A stretch of DNA of 64,000 nt from Bolinopsis microptera (taxonomy: Eukaryota; Ctenophora; Tentaculata; Lobata; Bolinopsidae): contig NC_087079.1 of NCBI RefSeq assembly GCF_026151205.1, forward strand, positions 4,793,230-4,857,229, in the 5' to 3' direction. The first letter of the stretch is position 1, and each line of letters opens with the position of its first letter. This document shows positions 9,340-21,054 of this stretch, in pieces. The notes beneath the pieces are model-generated. The model was not told the origin of the DNA and ran no database searches. It worked only from the letters and a program-made list of their open reading frames with translations. The translations under genes and the position numbers were made by a program.

Positions 9340-11815
9340 CTATCACAAAAATATTTGTATCATCAGCAAACAGGACGAATTCAGCCAAACTTGAGGAGCT
9401 CACAATATCATTTATATAAATCAGAAATAGTAGAGGTCCTAACACTGACCCCTGGGGTACACCATACTCAACTGAACACTTGTCCGATTTTTCAGTTTGA
9501 AAAGGAGTTACTTGGCTACGGTTTGTTAGATAGCTAGCAAGAGTTTTTAGTGCAATACCTCTTACTCCATAGTGTTCAAGTTTATGCAGGAGTTTATCGT
9601 GCTCAATTGTGTCAAATGCTTTACTTAGATCAATAAATATTCCAATTACATGATTTTTCTGTTCAATCATATTAAGTATTTTATTGACAGAATAGTTTAC
9701 GGCATGAGATGTTGGGTGTTGTTTTCTAAAACCAAATTGTCGATCATAAATCACGTTCATAGCACTGAGGTAATTATATAACCTATTATAAATTATTTTT
9801 TCAAGTATTTTGCCAAATATCGGTAATGTAGAAACAGGTCGATAGTTATCAAGGCATCGTGAGTCTCCTTTTTTATAAATTGGTGTAATAGAGCCCGTTT
9901 TAAGCTTGTTTGGAAAGACCCCATTGTCCAAGAACCAATTAAAGAATCTAGAGATATGACCAGACAGATAATTTACACTCTTTTTCAAGACTTTAACAGA
10001 GATATCACTTGCCTTCCCATTTTCAAGGCTACCAATAATTTTACTTATCTCTTCCTCGTCACAGGGGCTGAGAAAAAAAGAGTTCACTATTCTTTCTCTG
10101 CCCTTGAGGTATTGTTTAAACTTCGTTTTATTGAAATTGCCATCAGTTACCGTACGAGATGGTACAGAAGATTGAACTTTTGAATTAAGATTACGAGCAA
10201 TAGACGAGAAGTAGATGTTAAATCCGTTGGCAATCTCACGGCGTTCAGTTACAATTCTACCATCAATTAAGAATGATGCTTTTATATCTTTTTTAGATTT
10301 ACCCCTGAGTTCGTTAATCAATTCCCAGGTTTTTTAAATATTTCCTTTAGCAAGTTCAAATTTTTTCCCATAGTGGGCTTTTTTCGCAGATTTTATAGCT
10401 TTGTTTAAGATAGAACGATACTTCTTATACTTAAGATATAAAGTTTCCTCACCTAATGGGTTGATTTTGGTACACGAAGCCTTCCATCGCTTGTAGTGAA
10501 AGCCTTTAGTAAACACAGATTTAATTAACGCAGAAGTGATCCATGGATTCATCAATCTATTGCGTTTTGATTGAAAACCAGCAGTACAGTCCACTTTGAA
10601 ATTCAGTTCGATTTTTTCGTGGACAGTTTCGACAAATTTTTCAAAACCTTCCTCATCATACGAAAAGTTCGATTGGTAGATATCCTTTCCAATATCATTA
10701 AGGAAGCTTTCTATATTAGACTCACAGTAATCATACTTAGGTTTAAGTTTGGCATTATTTGAACTCTCTTTAATATTACACGATATGAAACAGAAGATTG
10801 GGTTATGATGGGAAATCTTGGATTCAAGAATTCCAGATCCTAAGACACGCTCAGTAGAGTTCACTAAAATATTATCAATTAAGCTTTCGTTGCAACCCGG
10901 CTTGGCATGGGTGGCAATCGATATCAAAGGGATTAAATTGTTACTGTAGATAGTTTGTTCAAATTCAGCTATGTTTCGTCCCTGGGCCAAAAGATCAAAA
11001 TTGAAGTCACCTGTCAAGGCTACATTATTAGACGGTAGGAATTTCATTAACACATCAAGCTCAGCAAGTGCATCTTGAATATCACCACTAGGGGGCCTGT
11101 AAACAACACCAGCAATCTGTGGAACCTCTGTGTTAGTGATCTCAACGAAAAGTGTTTCAAGATTGTCAGAGCATTTACACAACTTTTCGATTCGGCTGTA
11201 TTGGTACTGATTGTCAATATATATACCAAGGCCACTACCTTTCTTTTTCCCATCAGTTTTGGAGTTGTACTCACTGCTGTAACCATCAATTTTGTATAGA
11301 TCTTTATTTTCCTCATCAATGTTTGTTTCAGCTAGCGCAATAACTGCAAATTTCTCATCATATTGACTCATACCAGTAATAAAGCTGTCAAAGTTAGATG
11401 CGTTCCCATCAATGTTGTTAAACACAATAGATATAAACGGCTTGTTATGGCTAAGTATGTTTTTTGACAGCCGGTTGAAATTTGTTATGTTATAATACCT
11501 ACAGTCTTTTAGAATGTTTGAAATAGTCTCCATATCCTCGTCTCTTTCTACAGTGTTGGGATCATATTTGTCATAAATAATTGAGTTAAAAGGATTGTAC
11601 CTTTGGGATTTGAAGGCGTAACACTGACTGCAGTGCCACATTTGTTTAACATGATCAAATTTAAAACTCTGTTCAGAACATTTGGCATGATATATTGTAT
11701 CGCAACTCTCACATATTATGATTTTATGATGGCTTAGTACATTGCTATCACAACCTGGACATCTCTCTCTCTTGTAATATTGAAGTTTATTGAGGTCATA
11801 TCGGTAAGATATCAC
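9340..11815 (-). pseudogene. LINE-A ORF2: PHD finger, APE-type endonuclease and reverse transcriptase
   Basis: The N-terminus holds a PHD-like finger (CPGC, CESC, H-x2-C, CSQC; residues about 19-65). An APE-type endonuclease follows with AETN, VVYRPPS and GDFNFD; the usual SDH box reads SHH. The RT shows PIYKKGD, NYRPVS, FIDLSKAFDT, GVPQGSVLGP and FADD, spanning fingers and palm. One in-frame TAA (10334-10336) lies between endonuclease and RT; the frame is otherwise continuous. The palindromic element then splits the gene just after FADD. The start region overlaps the ORF1 end by 20 bp, suggesting coupled translation. The protein nicks target DNA and copies its RNA there. This copy is dead. 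Confidence 0.85.
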
Positions 11816-13601
11816 CCCTACTACCCCTACTTAGGGCACTCCTATAGTCACCATTTCCACCTTTAAATCTTTCCGTGGACTGACTTCCACCACGTTGTAC
11901 AATACACCGTTTTATATTCATACAAAATATTTTCAGGCCTTCTCTCCCGAGATGAACAACATCATTGACCAATGGTGTGCCATCACGTGAGAATCTACCA
12001 TACTTAGAGGGCATACATCCGTTAACAGAGCCTAGTACAGAGTTATCTATAATAAAAATGTTTTTCCTATTATAAACCATGTCGACAATTAAACTGTTTA
12101 ACTCCCCTATACGTGAGTTAACAAACTGTGATTTGGTGGGCAAGAGTAAACTAATATGAACTTTACTATTAGGATAAAATTGCTGAATTTCACAACATTT
12201 CTTCTTAAGCTTAGCAATAAGTGTTTTAGTGGATGGTCTGTTGGAATCATCTCGAATATCATTGATTCCCGTATGTATAACAATGTTCCGAAAAGGGCCT
12301 ATGTCTTTGGGAGCAGGAATATCGTCGATTTTAGCAGCCCACATTCGCTTACCGGGAACCCATTTTCCTAGAGTTCCAACATCTTTACCAAATTTAATGT
12401 ACTTAGTGTTTGAGTCTCCAATTAACACTGTGCTATTTTTGTAGAAAGGCGCAATATGCCTAAAAGTAAAGCTGTACCTCACAGAAGTTTTCTCTTCAGA
12501 TTCCTCGCCATCTTCTTCATTAGCGAGGGGTTCAATACCACGATTCCAGATTTCCTGGGACATTCTGGACATTACGTATACACTTCCATCTTTGAGCTTT
12601 AACGACTATTCAGTCGACTTGTGTGTGAACTTTATTGTGCGTTCTTCACCAAGGGTCAATAAGAACCTCATTGTCGCTGTGTTGGGGGATATGGCTACTG
12701 TTGCCTGTATATCTTGTAACAAGGCAAGAGTTCAATCAGCTCTTCCTATTGGGGAGAGAGGGGCGCACACAGTCCAAAAGATCTTGTATCTCCGGTGGAG
12801 TTTCCTTTGCCTGATGATAGGCTCCTGTGTACCAGTATCCATGTTCACCAAAGTAGACAACATCCCTGCTGCCACCAACCGAAGAAAAATCCGCACTATT
12901 GTCTTCCAGCAGCTTTATTAGTTTGCTGTGAAGCTCAACAGGCACTATATCTTCCTGATAAGTTAGATAAGGGTCACATGCAGGGCCTTCAGGTATTTGA
13001 GATGCAGCAAAGTGAGGAGAAGTAGTGTCATAAGGATAGAGTCATTGTAAGGTAGTTCACCTTCATCAAAGTTCTGTGTGGACGTTGAGGGACATACATG
13101 ATCATTGATCTTTTCCAATTGCACTTTTATCTGGGTCATCAGGTTGTCAACATGATCGAAAGTACTGCTGTTAGTCGGAGGTTGCTCTGTCATAGGTATA
13201 TTTTTGAGAGAGTCCTTCAGGCCATCAATCTCCTGTTTTAGAGAGTTGCTGGTTGTCTCAAGAGCTGAGCCACTCTCCTTTACTTTCGTAAGTACACCCT
13301 TGATAGAAGCTATGTCTTCAGTGATATTTTCAATTCCAGTTACTAATCGTTCTGTTCTTTTGGAGTGTTCTTTGAAACTGTCCTCCTTGAGTATGAGGTG
13401 TTTGATATGCTCGTTGAAGAACTCTATGGTTGTTGTACTTTCTTTGAGTTCCTCATTACACTTTGATATCTTAGAAATATTGCTAAAGAATTCTGTTAAG
13501 GCTTTGGATTTTTCCTCCTTCAATCTTCTTGTGCAAGGAAAGATAAAGCAGTCCGGGCACTTCCAGGAAGTGCTGTCACGCGCGCCGCTGCAATTTTGAA
13601 T
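11796..13601 (-). pseudogene. LINE-A ORF1: PHD remnant, coiled coil, AlkB-like dioxygenase, SGNH esterase
   Basis: Read in 5' to 3' order on the minus strand. First, the end of a PHD finger (WKCPDC, near 13565). Second, a coiled-coil segment rich in Glu/Lys/Ser (13523-13130). Third, an AlkB-like 2OG-Fe(II) dioxygenase (about 12945-12470): GSRDVVYFGEHGYWYTGAYH, RYTG, iron motif QHSDNE, SLG-type strand LGEERTIKF, and RYSFTFR, the 2OG-binding R-x5-R. Fourth, an SGNH esterase (about 12430-11890): GDSN, TGIND and NDVVHLG. At least three frame breaks (near 13020, 12735 and 12630) and a TAG (near 12612) inactivate it. The second iron-binding His is Arg (WNRG, CGT codon), one transition from His. The SGNH section alone is still open for 258 codons. 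Confidence 0.75.
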
Positions 13602-14867
13602 TCACGACATATCTGCATAAAAGGATAACTGATCATATCGGATATCATCGCAGAAAGAGGTACATTATTGTATAAATTCATCATCTAACTTATTCTTCTG
13701 TTTTGTCTGTGAAGTAAAATTAAAGTCCAGATCGATGCAACACTTATACAGGTAATCTCCGTAACAATCTCTATTTACATAATAACAAAGCTGCTGTTAC
13801 CGTACCCAAACGCAAAATGATGCCAAGGATGGAATCAGTCGCTCAATTTCACCATTCGTCACGTCCTTCAAATTGTAACAAACTTTTGTATTGAGTACTG
13901 CATCCTATCATCAATTGTAGATGAAAAAAGCGAATTTGGGTTTTGGTACAATTTATAAGTTTGTATTATTTCTTCGATTTTTCCGATTTTTCAATTAATA
14001 TTTATTGGTTATAATTATTACTCAATCGCATTTTTGAACTTGAAACAGATACTTCTTTAGCAGATTACAGACTATTCATATTTCTAGTATAACGTTGTCT
14101 GTTACTATAGGAACCTTTGAATAATAGTATAACTTTAATATTTAATCTAAACATATATAATGTTTTTGAGTTCGATAATTAAAAAAACAATTAAATCGGA
14201 GCTCAACCACTCAGCCACCCTGCAGACGAATGACCTATCCATATCATTAAATTACGCTATCTATCTATGATTTACAATCAATACTGTTCTTAAAAAGGAG
14301 CAACACCAGCAGGGGTCATCAGAATATCAGTTAATATCGACGTCAGCTAGTTGTTCCTTGATAAAGGAGCACTAAAACACTAATAAGTATATTGTTAATA
14401 TCGCCGATATACGCGGTGCATGGCAAATAATGGCTGAGTTCCGTATTCCTGAATTGCTTTTTTGTTATAAAATCACGATAAAAGCTATTGTTAGGATGAT
14501 TTGTTTAGAGCCCATTGCATATCAGGGCAGATTAGAACCAATCTAATTTGAGACTTAAGTTTCACTGACTATTGTGCAATGTGATCCATGGATTTATCAT
14601 GGTGTGGACTATGTGCTTATGTGCATTTTAATTTTGGGGTATTGAAACTTTTATTTTCGATAACAATAGTTTCTTTTGAAAAAATTGTCAGTTTAATTGA
14701 AAGGTTGACTTTTTCAGATTATTAAGAATTATTAAATATTAATTGTCACATTGATATAACATACCTATTATCTAACTTACAAGGTTACGTCAAAAAATGA
14801 TAACGAATATAACACGTATTATTATCTTATTATAATTTTACATAAAAAGTGCATCCGATTCACGTAC
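13602..14867. other. Gene-poor AT-rich region
   Basis: No coding signal was seen. It contains one tRNA-like remnant (14150-14225, listed separately). Confidence 0.5.
14150..14225 (-). other. tRNA-like remnant or SINE head (weak)
   Basis: The minus strand carries GGGTGGCTGAGTGGTTGAG, an exact match to a Pol III A-box of the Ser/Leu tRNA type. A degenerate B-box-like ATCGAACTC lies about 45 nt downstream. The stems do not pair convincingly. It may be a decayed tRNA gene or tRNA-derived SINE. Confidence 0.25.
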
Positions 14868-15194
14868 TTTAGTTCGACACGTACTCTAGTTCGACAACTA
14901 AAGTTCGCCAGAAATCACCAATGTCAAACATCGGTACGTGTCGAACTAGAGTCCAGGTAGCGTACTTTAGTTCGACAAATATTTTCCCTCCATTTTCTGC
15001 TTGTGATCCAACAGCTTACGTCAAAATTCAGATCATGTAACTGTTGCTACTATCAGATCACATAGACAATTGATTATACAATATTTATGAATATTCCTTT
15101 TACCCAGTCAAAGTTCTTTTGTCAAACTCAGTACGTGTCGAACTAAATTTAAGGTAGTTTGACAGAGTCGAACTTTAGGGGTTTGTCAAACTAC
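14868..15194. repeat. Scattered copies of a GTTCGAC/GTCGAAC motif
   Basis: Several direct and inverted copies of TTTAGTTCGACACGTAC-like sequence (14872, 14946, 14970, 15131) precede a compact 17-bp array. They look like the diverged ancestor of that array. A related pair lies near 59130. Confidence 0.55.
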
Positions 15195-15366
15195 GGTACG
15201 CGTAGTGCGCCACGTACCCTAGTGGGCCACGTACCCTAGTGCGACACGTACCCTAGTGCGACACGTAGGTACCCTAGTGCGACACGTACCCTAGTGCGAC
15301 ACGTACCCTAGTGCACCACGTACCCTAGTGCGACACGTACCCTAGTGCACCACGTACGGCCCTAGT
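15195..15366. repeat. 17-bp minisatellite
   Basis: About nine copies of CGTACCCTAGTGCGACA, with CACC and short GTAG variants. The motif differs from the flanking TAGTTCGACACGTAC by a few bases, so the array probably arose from it. Confidence 0.85.
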
Positions 15367-15636
15367 GCGAAAGAGGGAGGTCTTGTCTAACTTCAGGTTT
15401 CGCACTACAGTACGTTTACCGTTGGTACCAGTATAATGTTGATCATAAGAAAAGCCGTTTATGTGGTATTTTATTCTCTGCTCGTAGACATTTGATTTGA
15501 TAGATTTAAGATTTAGGTACATATCATCCAAATTTGTTGTACGGAAGTTTGATAATTACTTCCAACTTCCAAAATCAATTCAGTTTTATAGCCAGGGGTT
15601 CGAATAAAAAACTTTAAAAAAACTTACTTCATAGCT

Positions 15637-15676
15637 TGAAATGAAATGAAATGAAATGAAATGAAATGAAATGAAA
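15637..15676 (-). repeat. Pentanucleotide microsatellite tail of LINE-C
   Basis: Eight tandem GAAAT units on the plus strand. Simple-repeat 3' tails in place of poly(A) are usual for L2 and CR1 LINEs. Confidence 0.85.
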
Positions 15677-16053
15677 TAATGTGCTTGTATACCGCCCATA
15701 TGGTTAGCAACTGACACAAGTGCCAGGTACTAACCATGTCAGAGCGGTTCTAAAGGGTGAGGTGAAAATATCCAGCAACAAACAACTAAATCATCTCAAA
15801 AACAAATCTATTTAGGAAAAATTAAAACTTTAAATTTATCATATAGTAATCATAGGAAGATTTATTGATATATACCACACTACGATTAACAATAAACCAC
15901 CAAAAAAACTCTTTTAAAGTAACATAATATACTTATAGGAATCAAAAGAAGGATTATTAATATGTTAATACACATTGCACTAATAAATAAAGATACACCC
16001 TACAACAAATCATAAGAACAAAGAAAAAACAGCACTAATCACATACGGTCATA
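15677..16053 (-). other. LINE-C 3' UTR
   Basis: Non-coding LINE sequence between the pogo insertion and the microsatellite tail. No frame of note. Confidence 0.6.
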
Positions 16054-16998
16054 TACCTTATCGGACCTTATTTGGACGGACATTACATGAACGGACATAA
16101 TTGTGAACGGACATTAATATGAACGCTCGAAGGCATTCAAAACCATCAAAAATCCGAATTTTTTTCAATTTTTTGACGTTTTTTTAATTTCAGCAAATGA
16201 TTTTTTAATCCATTTTTTATACAGTAAGTAAGAAAAGCAGTCATTAATTGCAGTAAAAATGTGTGTACATGCAATGTGTGTACACATATTGCAATGTGTG
16301 TACATGCAATATGTGTACATGCAATGATCAGTGTCTAATATCACATATAATCTTCATTAAATGGGTTTTCGTGCATGAAATAGTCCATGCTTAAACAAGC
16401 ATCAGTGATTTCTAGCTTTGTGGAAACCTTTTTTATCAAACTACCCCGGTCCTGCATTTCATTGTTAACTTTTACAAGCCATTCGGCGTGAAGTGGTTTT
16501 ATCTTAGACAACTTTAGGTTAACCTTAACATCACGTGGAGCTTTCCTAGCACTGTTTCATTACCTCCCCTCAGTAATATGAACTATAACAACGTCGGACA
16601 ATGTCCTTGGCAACACGATTTACCGTAATATCTAGAGGCTGGAACAAGTTTGTCATGTTGGCGGGGACTAGCTCATGAACTATGTTGTTGAGTGCCATAA
16701 TTTCGTTGACTTTTTTCCGCCAAGTGACCCTTGAAAACATCATATACTAGTAGAGTTTTCTGTGCCTCCGGCAGACCAAGGAGAACCTTTCCGTCGTTAA
16801 CTTACGGCACAATAAAGTTCTCAAAGTTGTCATATTCTGGACAAAAAGTTCGAAATGGAAAAATTTTTGAAAAAATTTCAACGGACTTTAACTTGGACGG
16901 ACATTAATTGAACGGACTTTATTTGAACGGACATTAAGATGAACGCTAGGGCCTCCAGCGTTCAAGTAATGTCCGTCCAAATAAGGTCCGATAAGGTA
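16054..16998. mobile_element. Pogo/Tigger-like Tc1-mariner element, 945 bp, degenerate
   Basis: Inverted termini of about 40 bp (TACCTTATCGGACCTTATTT on both ends) match with one mismatch. The outermost TA at each end is consistent with a TA target duplication, as in Tc1/mariner transposons. Subterminal copies of GAACGGACATTA repeat several times at both ends. The interior holds a decayed transposase on the minus strand. Confidence 0.8.
16540..16760 (-). pseudogene. Pogo-type DDE transposase fragment
   Basis: The minus strand near 16690-16610 reads VPANMTNLFQPLDITVNRVA. This closely matches the region before the third catalytic acid in DDE_1 (pogo/Tigger/Jerky) transposases, where N-x-T-x-x-x-Q-P-L-D is characteristic. 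In-frame stops follow and the catalytic core upstream is not recoverable by eye. Confidence 0.75.
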
Positions 16999-19598
16999 AA
17001 TAATGTTTAAGGGTACCTTTGAAACTGTCTACGTTGCGTAGTGATCGTATCTCCCAGGGAAGTGAGTTCCAAGCAGTTGGTGCGTAGTTGGTGAATCGAC
17101 GTTGATCAATCTTACTATTTGTAGTTTTAGGAGTCTTTAGTCTGTAACAATCTCCTTCTACTTTTGATCTTGTACTAGCTATTGTCAATGGGTTTTCAAT
17201 CACTACAAGATTCTGTATGTAGGCCGGTGCAATCCCATGCACAGCTTTATAAGTTAACAGGCAGACTTTAAAGAAAATCCTTTGGTCAAGAGGAAGGATA
17301 TGTGCTCTCTTGTAGTAGGGAAGTAGGTCTTCTGATCGGTCTTTGATATTGTAGATGAACCGTATGGCACCATTGAGGGTTGATCTTGGCTTGTTAAGTC
17401 GTGTCTTTGGTAGGTTCATGTAAAGAGAATTACAGTAGTCGAGCTTTGATATTACAAGCTGTGTTATCATCATGAGTTTCACTCCTTCATCCAGATAGCG
17501 CCCAATCGTCCTTAGATTCATCATTGTCCAGCTGCATTTCTGTTTGACACTATTAATTTGTCTTTCCATGGTAAGAGACTTATCAAACTTTACCCCAAGA
17601 CTCTTCCAGCTGTCACCTTTACATTCAGTTGGAGTGATAGTTGTGTTTCCGAACTGAATCGTCACCTCCATTTTGCAGTCTTAAAGAACTTTTGATTTGC
17701 CTAGGACAAGTAGTTCTGTCTTCGACTCATTGAGTTTCATAAAGTTTCCATCCATCCAATGCTTGATTTCCGAGAGACATCTATTTATCCGATCTTTGAC
17801 ATCTGCAAGTTCGCTTGGGAAGCTTGGATGAAAAGATATGTATAACTGAGAGTCATCCGCATATAGCTGGATGTCTAGTCCAAATTTGGCAGCAATATTC
17901 TGAAGTTCTTTAATGTAGAGTATAAACAAGATGGGCCCTAGTAGGGATCCCTGAGGGACTCCAAAGAGGAGTTCAAGAAGAGACGAGATAGTATCGCCAA
18001 TCTTTACACAGAAATATCTGCTCTCAAGGTATGATCTCATCCATTGAAGGGCTTTCCCAGTTACACCATAATGCTTGAAAAGTTTCTCAAGGAGGATTTC
18101 GTGATCAATAGTGTCGAAAGCTGCACTGAGATCCAGGAGTACCACAGCCACGATGTTACCTGCTTGAATCTCCTTGTTTATGTCGTCAGTCATCCTGACA
18201 AGAAGGGTCTCACAGCTGTGCTGTGGGCGGTATCCAGACTGGACAGGGCAGTGAAGGTTGTTTATGTCCAGATGGTCATTCAACTGGTTCAGTACAATTC
18301 TTTCCAGGAGCTTGGATATAGCAGAAAGGTTCGATACTGGTCTATAGTTACTTAAACTGTCAACATCAGCGTTCTCTTTCTTAAGGGTTGGCTTAATAAC
18401 CGCTTTCTTCATTTGAAAAGGAAATGATCCTGTCTCAGTAGACGTGTTTAGGATGTGCAGGAGTACAGGTGTTAGCTCATCCACACAGCTCTTCAGTAGG
18501 AATGAAGGAATGGGATCCAGACAGCAGAACTTGTTACTCATCATTTTAACCAGTTTTCTGAGGTCTTCAGCACTGATAGGGGAAAATGTGTGAAGAGTTG
18601 AAACATAATCAGGTTCACTTGAAAGAGCAAGTGTTTCCTCCGGGACATTTTTGGATGCATCCAATTCAATGTCTTTCCGTATTTTGTTAACTTTCTCAGC
18701 AAAGAAGTCTTTGAAATCCTCTGACAGTTTTACAGGGTCTTGATGTTTGGGGAGATCCTGTGTCTCGTTACCAAGAAGTCTGTTAAGCTTCTTGTAAAGG
18801 GCCTTTGAGTCTCCTGATGATGCTCGAAGCGACTCTTTGTTATAAGAACATCTCTTCACAAACTCTAAACTAACAAATCTATCTCTGAGATCTATGTAGT
18901 CTTTCCTGGTACCCTTTCCTTTGCGCCATGCACGTTCGGCTGCTCTCCTCTTTTGACGTAGCAAACTATGGTCTAAGTCAAGCCACGGCATGGGTTTCTT
19001 CCGAAATTTCTTCTTTATAAGTTATAACAGGACAGTGCTTATCCATGAGTTGAGTAAGGACAGAGTTATACAGTGAAGTCGCTTCTTCAGCAGTTAAAAT
19101 TGGATCAATAGTTGACAGGTTGGAATTCCTTAGATCATCCTTAAAAATTTCAATGTCTATGGATTTGAAATTTCTGTAGCTCAGAAATTTGCCATTATCA
19201 TTCTTACTAAGTCGAGTGTCAACATCGAAGAGTACTAGAAAATGGTCTGAGGAAGTTCTTGACTGAACAATGTTAAAATTGCTGATCTTGTTCTCAAGAG
19301 ACTGGGTAGAGATCACTAGGTCCAGGGTACCGCCCTGATTATGAGTTGGGACTATTGGAACATGTTGTCGGAGGTTGTACTGAGCTAGCAAGTCCAGAAA
19401 CTTCTTTGGATAGTGTTCATCGGGTCTTTCAACATGAAAATTGAAATCCCCAGTCAAGAGAGGGTTTCCTGGCTTTGCACACAGTATTTTAAGGTATTCT
19501 TCAAACTCCTTTAGGAAGTCACATTCTGTGTACCTTGCTTTCTTTGTGTAGGGGGGTCAGTAGATGTTTACTAGTCTCAGCAACTCTGATTCAGAAAA
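16999..19598 (-). pseudogene. LINE-C ORF2: endonuclease C-terminus and reverse transcriptase, frameshifted
   Basis: The endonuclease enters at VNIY-stop-PPYT (TGA replaces the expected Arg codon near 19560). It continues with LLTGDFNFHVE and GGTLDLVIS, and SSDHFLV supplies the catalytic SDH. A frameshift near 18985 leads to the RT (KPTLKKEN, NYRPVSNLSAISK, LLDLSAAFDTIDH, GVPQGSLLGPILF, YADD). A second break near 17675 leads to the C-terminal domain (LDYCNSLYMNLP, LLTYKAVHGIAP). The last genuine residues precede the pogo terminus at 16998. It is an old, inactive copy. Confidence 0.85.
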
Positions 19599-20105
19599 AA
19601 ATAAACAAAATACGAGTAGGTATAGAAAAACATAATACTGATACAATCATGTTGCTTAACGTTTAATCCGTTTGTTGCTTAGTGTAACGATGCAGTCCAA
19701 TCTATTAAAATAGAAAGTTTGAATATAATTATAACTTCCAGTATAACATCCAGTTTTTCTTGAAAAAAACAAGGGCGAACTCGTCAACTCGTGATTTTAT
19801 GAGAAATTAATCATGGGATACAAGCGGGATTAGAGCCCCGTTACGAAGTTTATTACATTGTTACTTTACTCGGATCAATCGAGTAATTGGACTTAAAACG
19901 AAAACCAAAAAATTCATAATTGGTATTCATTCATCATACCTTATTTGTTATATATAGTTCATAAAAAATAATCGAAGCAATCACTAGAACGGCAAATTTT
20001 GAATTGCAACTGCGATCTGCACTTTTTTATTCATATCGCTATTACATTTACTGAGATGCACGGCGTATTGTTTAACTTAAACTACTCTTTGCTTTGTACT
20101 TGTAG
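19599..20105. other. Intergenic stretch
   Basis: AT-rich, between LINE-C and the CXC transposon. I see no gene or repeat. Confidence 0.5.
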
Positions 20106-20264
20106 TAGTACTCCAGTAGCAGGGAGGTGTTGAGTGTGCACTTCGATGTACAGAGTTTTTTGCTACTGATTCGGGTTAAATAGATCATTGGTAACTCAAA
20201 TCACCGAGGGGGGAATTTTGTGTCGCTAGCCCCAACCCTGTGGGGCCACGCCCATATTTCATAT

Positions 20265-20272
20265 CAGACGCG
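20265..20272. repeat. 8-bp target duplication of hAT element, left
   Basis: CAGACGCG, repeated at 21047-21054. The intact right inverted repeat of the host transposon has a single copy at this place. Confidence 0.95.
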
Positions 20273-21046
20273 CAGGCTTGTCCGCCGTGGCTAAATGGAT
20301 CGGCGGCGGCGTTTCACTAAAATTACACCGGCGGCGGCGGCGTACGCCGGCGTGAGCCGTGAAATCAAGGCCAACTAAATTGAGGTCTATGAAATATGAA
20401 TATGATCATGTACTTAATTTGGGTAATTTAGACTTAACTTCAACAAATGATGTTGGTATATTGTTATGTTATTATCTGCTATCAAATAAAAGTTGAGACA
20501 AATTGATACAATTATTTTATTTAAGGTAAAATACATAAACAATAAATTATTGCTGAAATCAATAAATCTCTCAATCTTTTTTGTTGGAAACAAAATCATA
20601 GTTTTTAGAACAAAACAGTGTATATTTGAAATTTTTAACATTCATCCTAGATCGCTGACTAGAAAGAATTAAACCTGCAGCCGACCAGGTTCTTTCAATT
20701 TTCGCACTACTGGCAGGTATACAATGCACTTATACTTACTATGTTTGAGAGTATTGGGAAAGTTTTTGCCTATCGGCCCAAAATCTTTAAAAAATCTGTA
20801 AAATTTCTTCTTCAGTCAAACTTATGAGTAGGTAGTTACTGTTAGCTAAAGGTGTGTATCATGTGTGTGTGTTGCCCCTAGCCGCTAATCGCTATAAGTA
20901 ACACTGATATCTTCAAATGAAGACAGAATTATTTTGAAGTCAGAAAATGCACGCCGTACGCCGATGTACGCCGGGGTGTATCGGCGGCGTTCGGCGTGGC
21001 AAAATCACCCGGCGGCGGCGGCGTTCGGCGGCGGCGGACAAGCCTG
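20273..21046 (-). mobile_element. Non-autonomous hAT element, 774 bp
   Basis: Termini CAGGCTTGTCCGCCG and its inverse, an 8-bp duplication and a transposase C-terminus together define the hAT superfamily. CGG/GGC triplet runs fill both subterminal regions (20301-20350 and 20975-21038). Confidence 0.92.
20577..20712 (-). pseudogene. hAT transposase dimerisation-domain fragment
   Basis: The minus strand reads SSAKIERTWSAAGLILSSQR and continues RSRM ... LFCSKNYDF. This is the conserved ERxFSxAGxIxSxxR block of the hAT C-terminal dimerisation domain. The rest of the transposase is missing, so the element is an internal-deletion derivative. Confidence 0.85.
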
Positions 21047-21054
21047 CAGACGCG
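21047..21054. repeat. 8-bp target duplication of hAT element, right
   Basis: CAGACGCG, identical to 20265-20272. Confidence 0.95.

Larger units (their letters stand above)
9340..13601 (-). mobile_element. LINE-A, CR1-type non-LTR retrotransposon (5' part)
   Basis: Minus-strand LINE with two overlapping frames: ORF1 (partial PHD, coiled coil, AlkB-like, SGNH) and ORF2 (PHD-like, endonuclease, reverse transcriptase). It is 5'-truncated near 13601, inside the first PHD finger, as expected for aborted target-primed reverse transcription. Its 3' part continues at 1-326 after the palindromic insertion and leaves the window. Confidence 0.85.
15637..19598 (-). mobile_element. LINE-C, L2/CR1-type non-LTR retrotransposon
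   Basis: A 5'-truncated minus-strand LINE. Its 3' end is a pentanucleotide tail (TTTCA on its own strand; 15637-15676), preceded by GGCGGTATACAAGCACATTA, a typical L2-like 3' end. A pogo-like element (16054-16998) sits just after the last ORF2 codons. Net of that insert, about 3.0 kb of LINE remains. Confidence 0.8.

Noticed and set aside
18044-18355. Plus-strand 103-codon frame
   Set aside because: Shadow of the LINE-C reverse transcriptase on the opposite strand.
20414-20641. 75-codon minus-strand frame
   Set aside because: Out of frame with the hAT dimerisation domain that overlaps its start.
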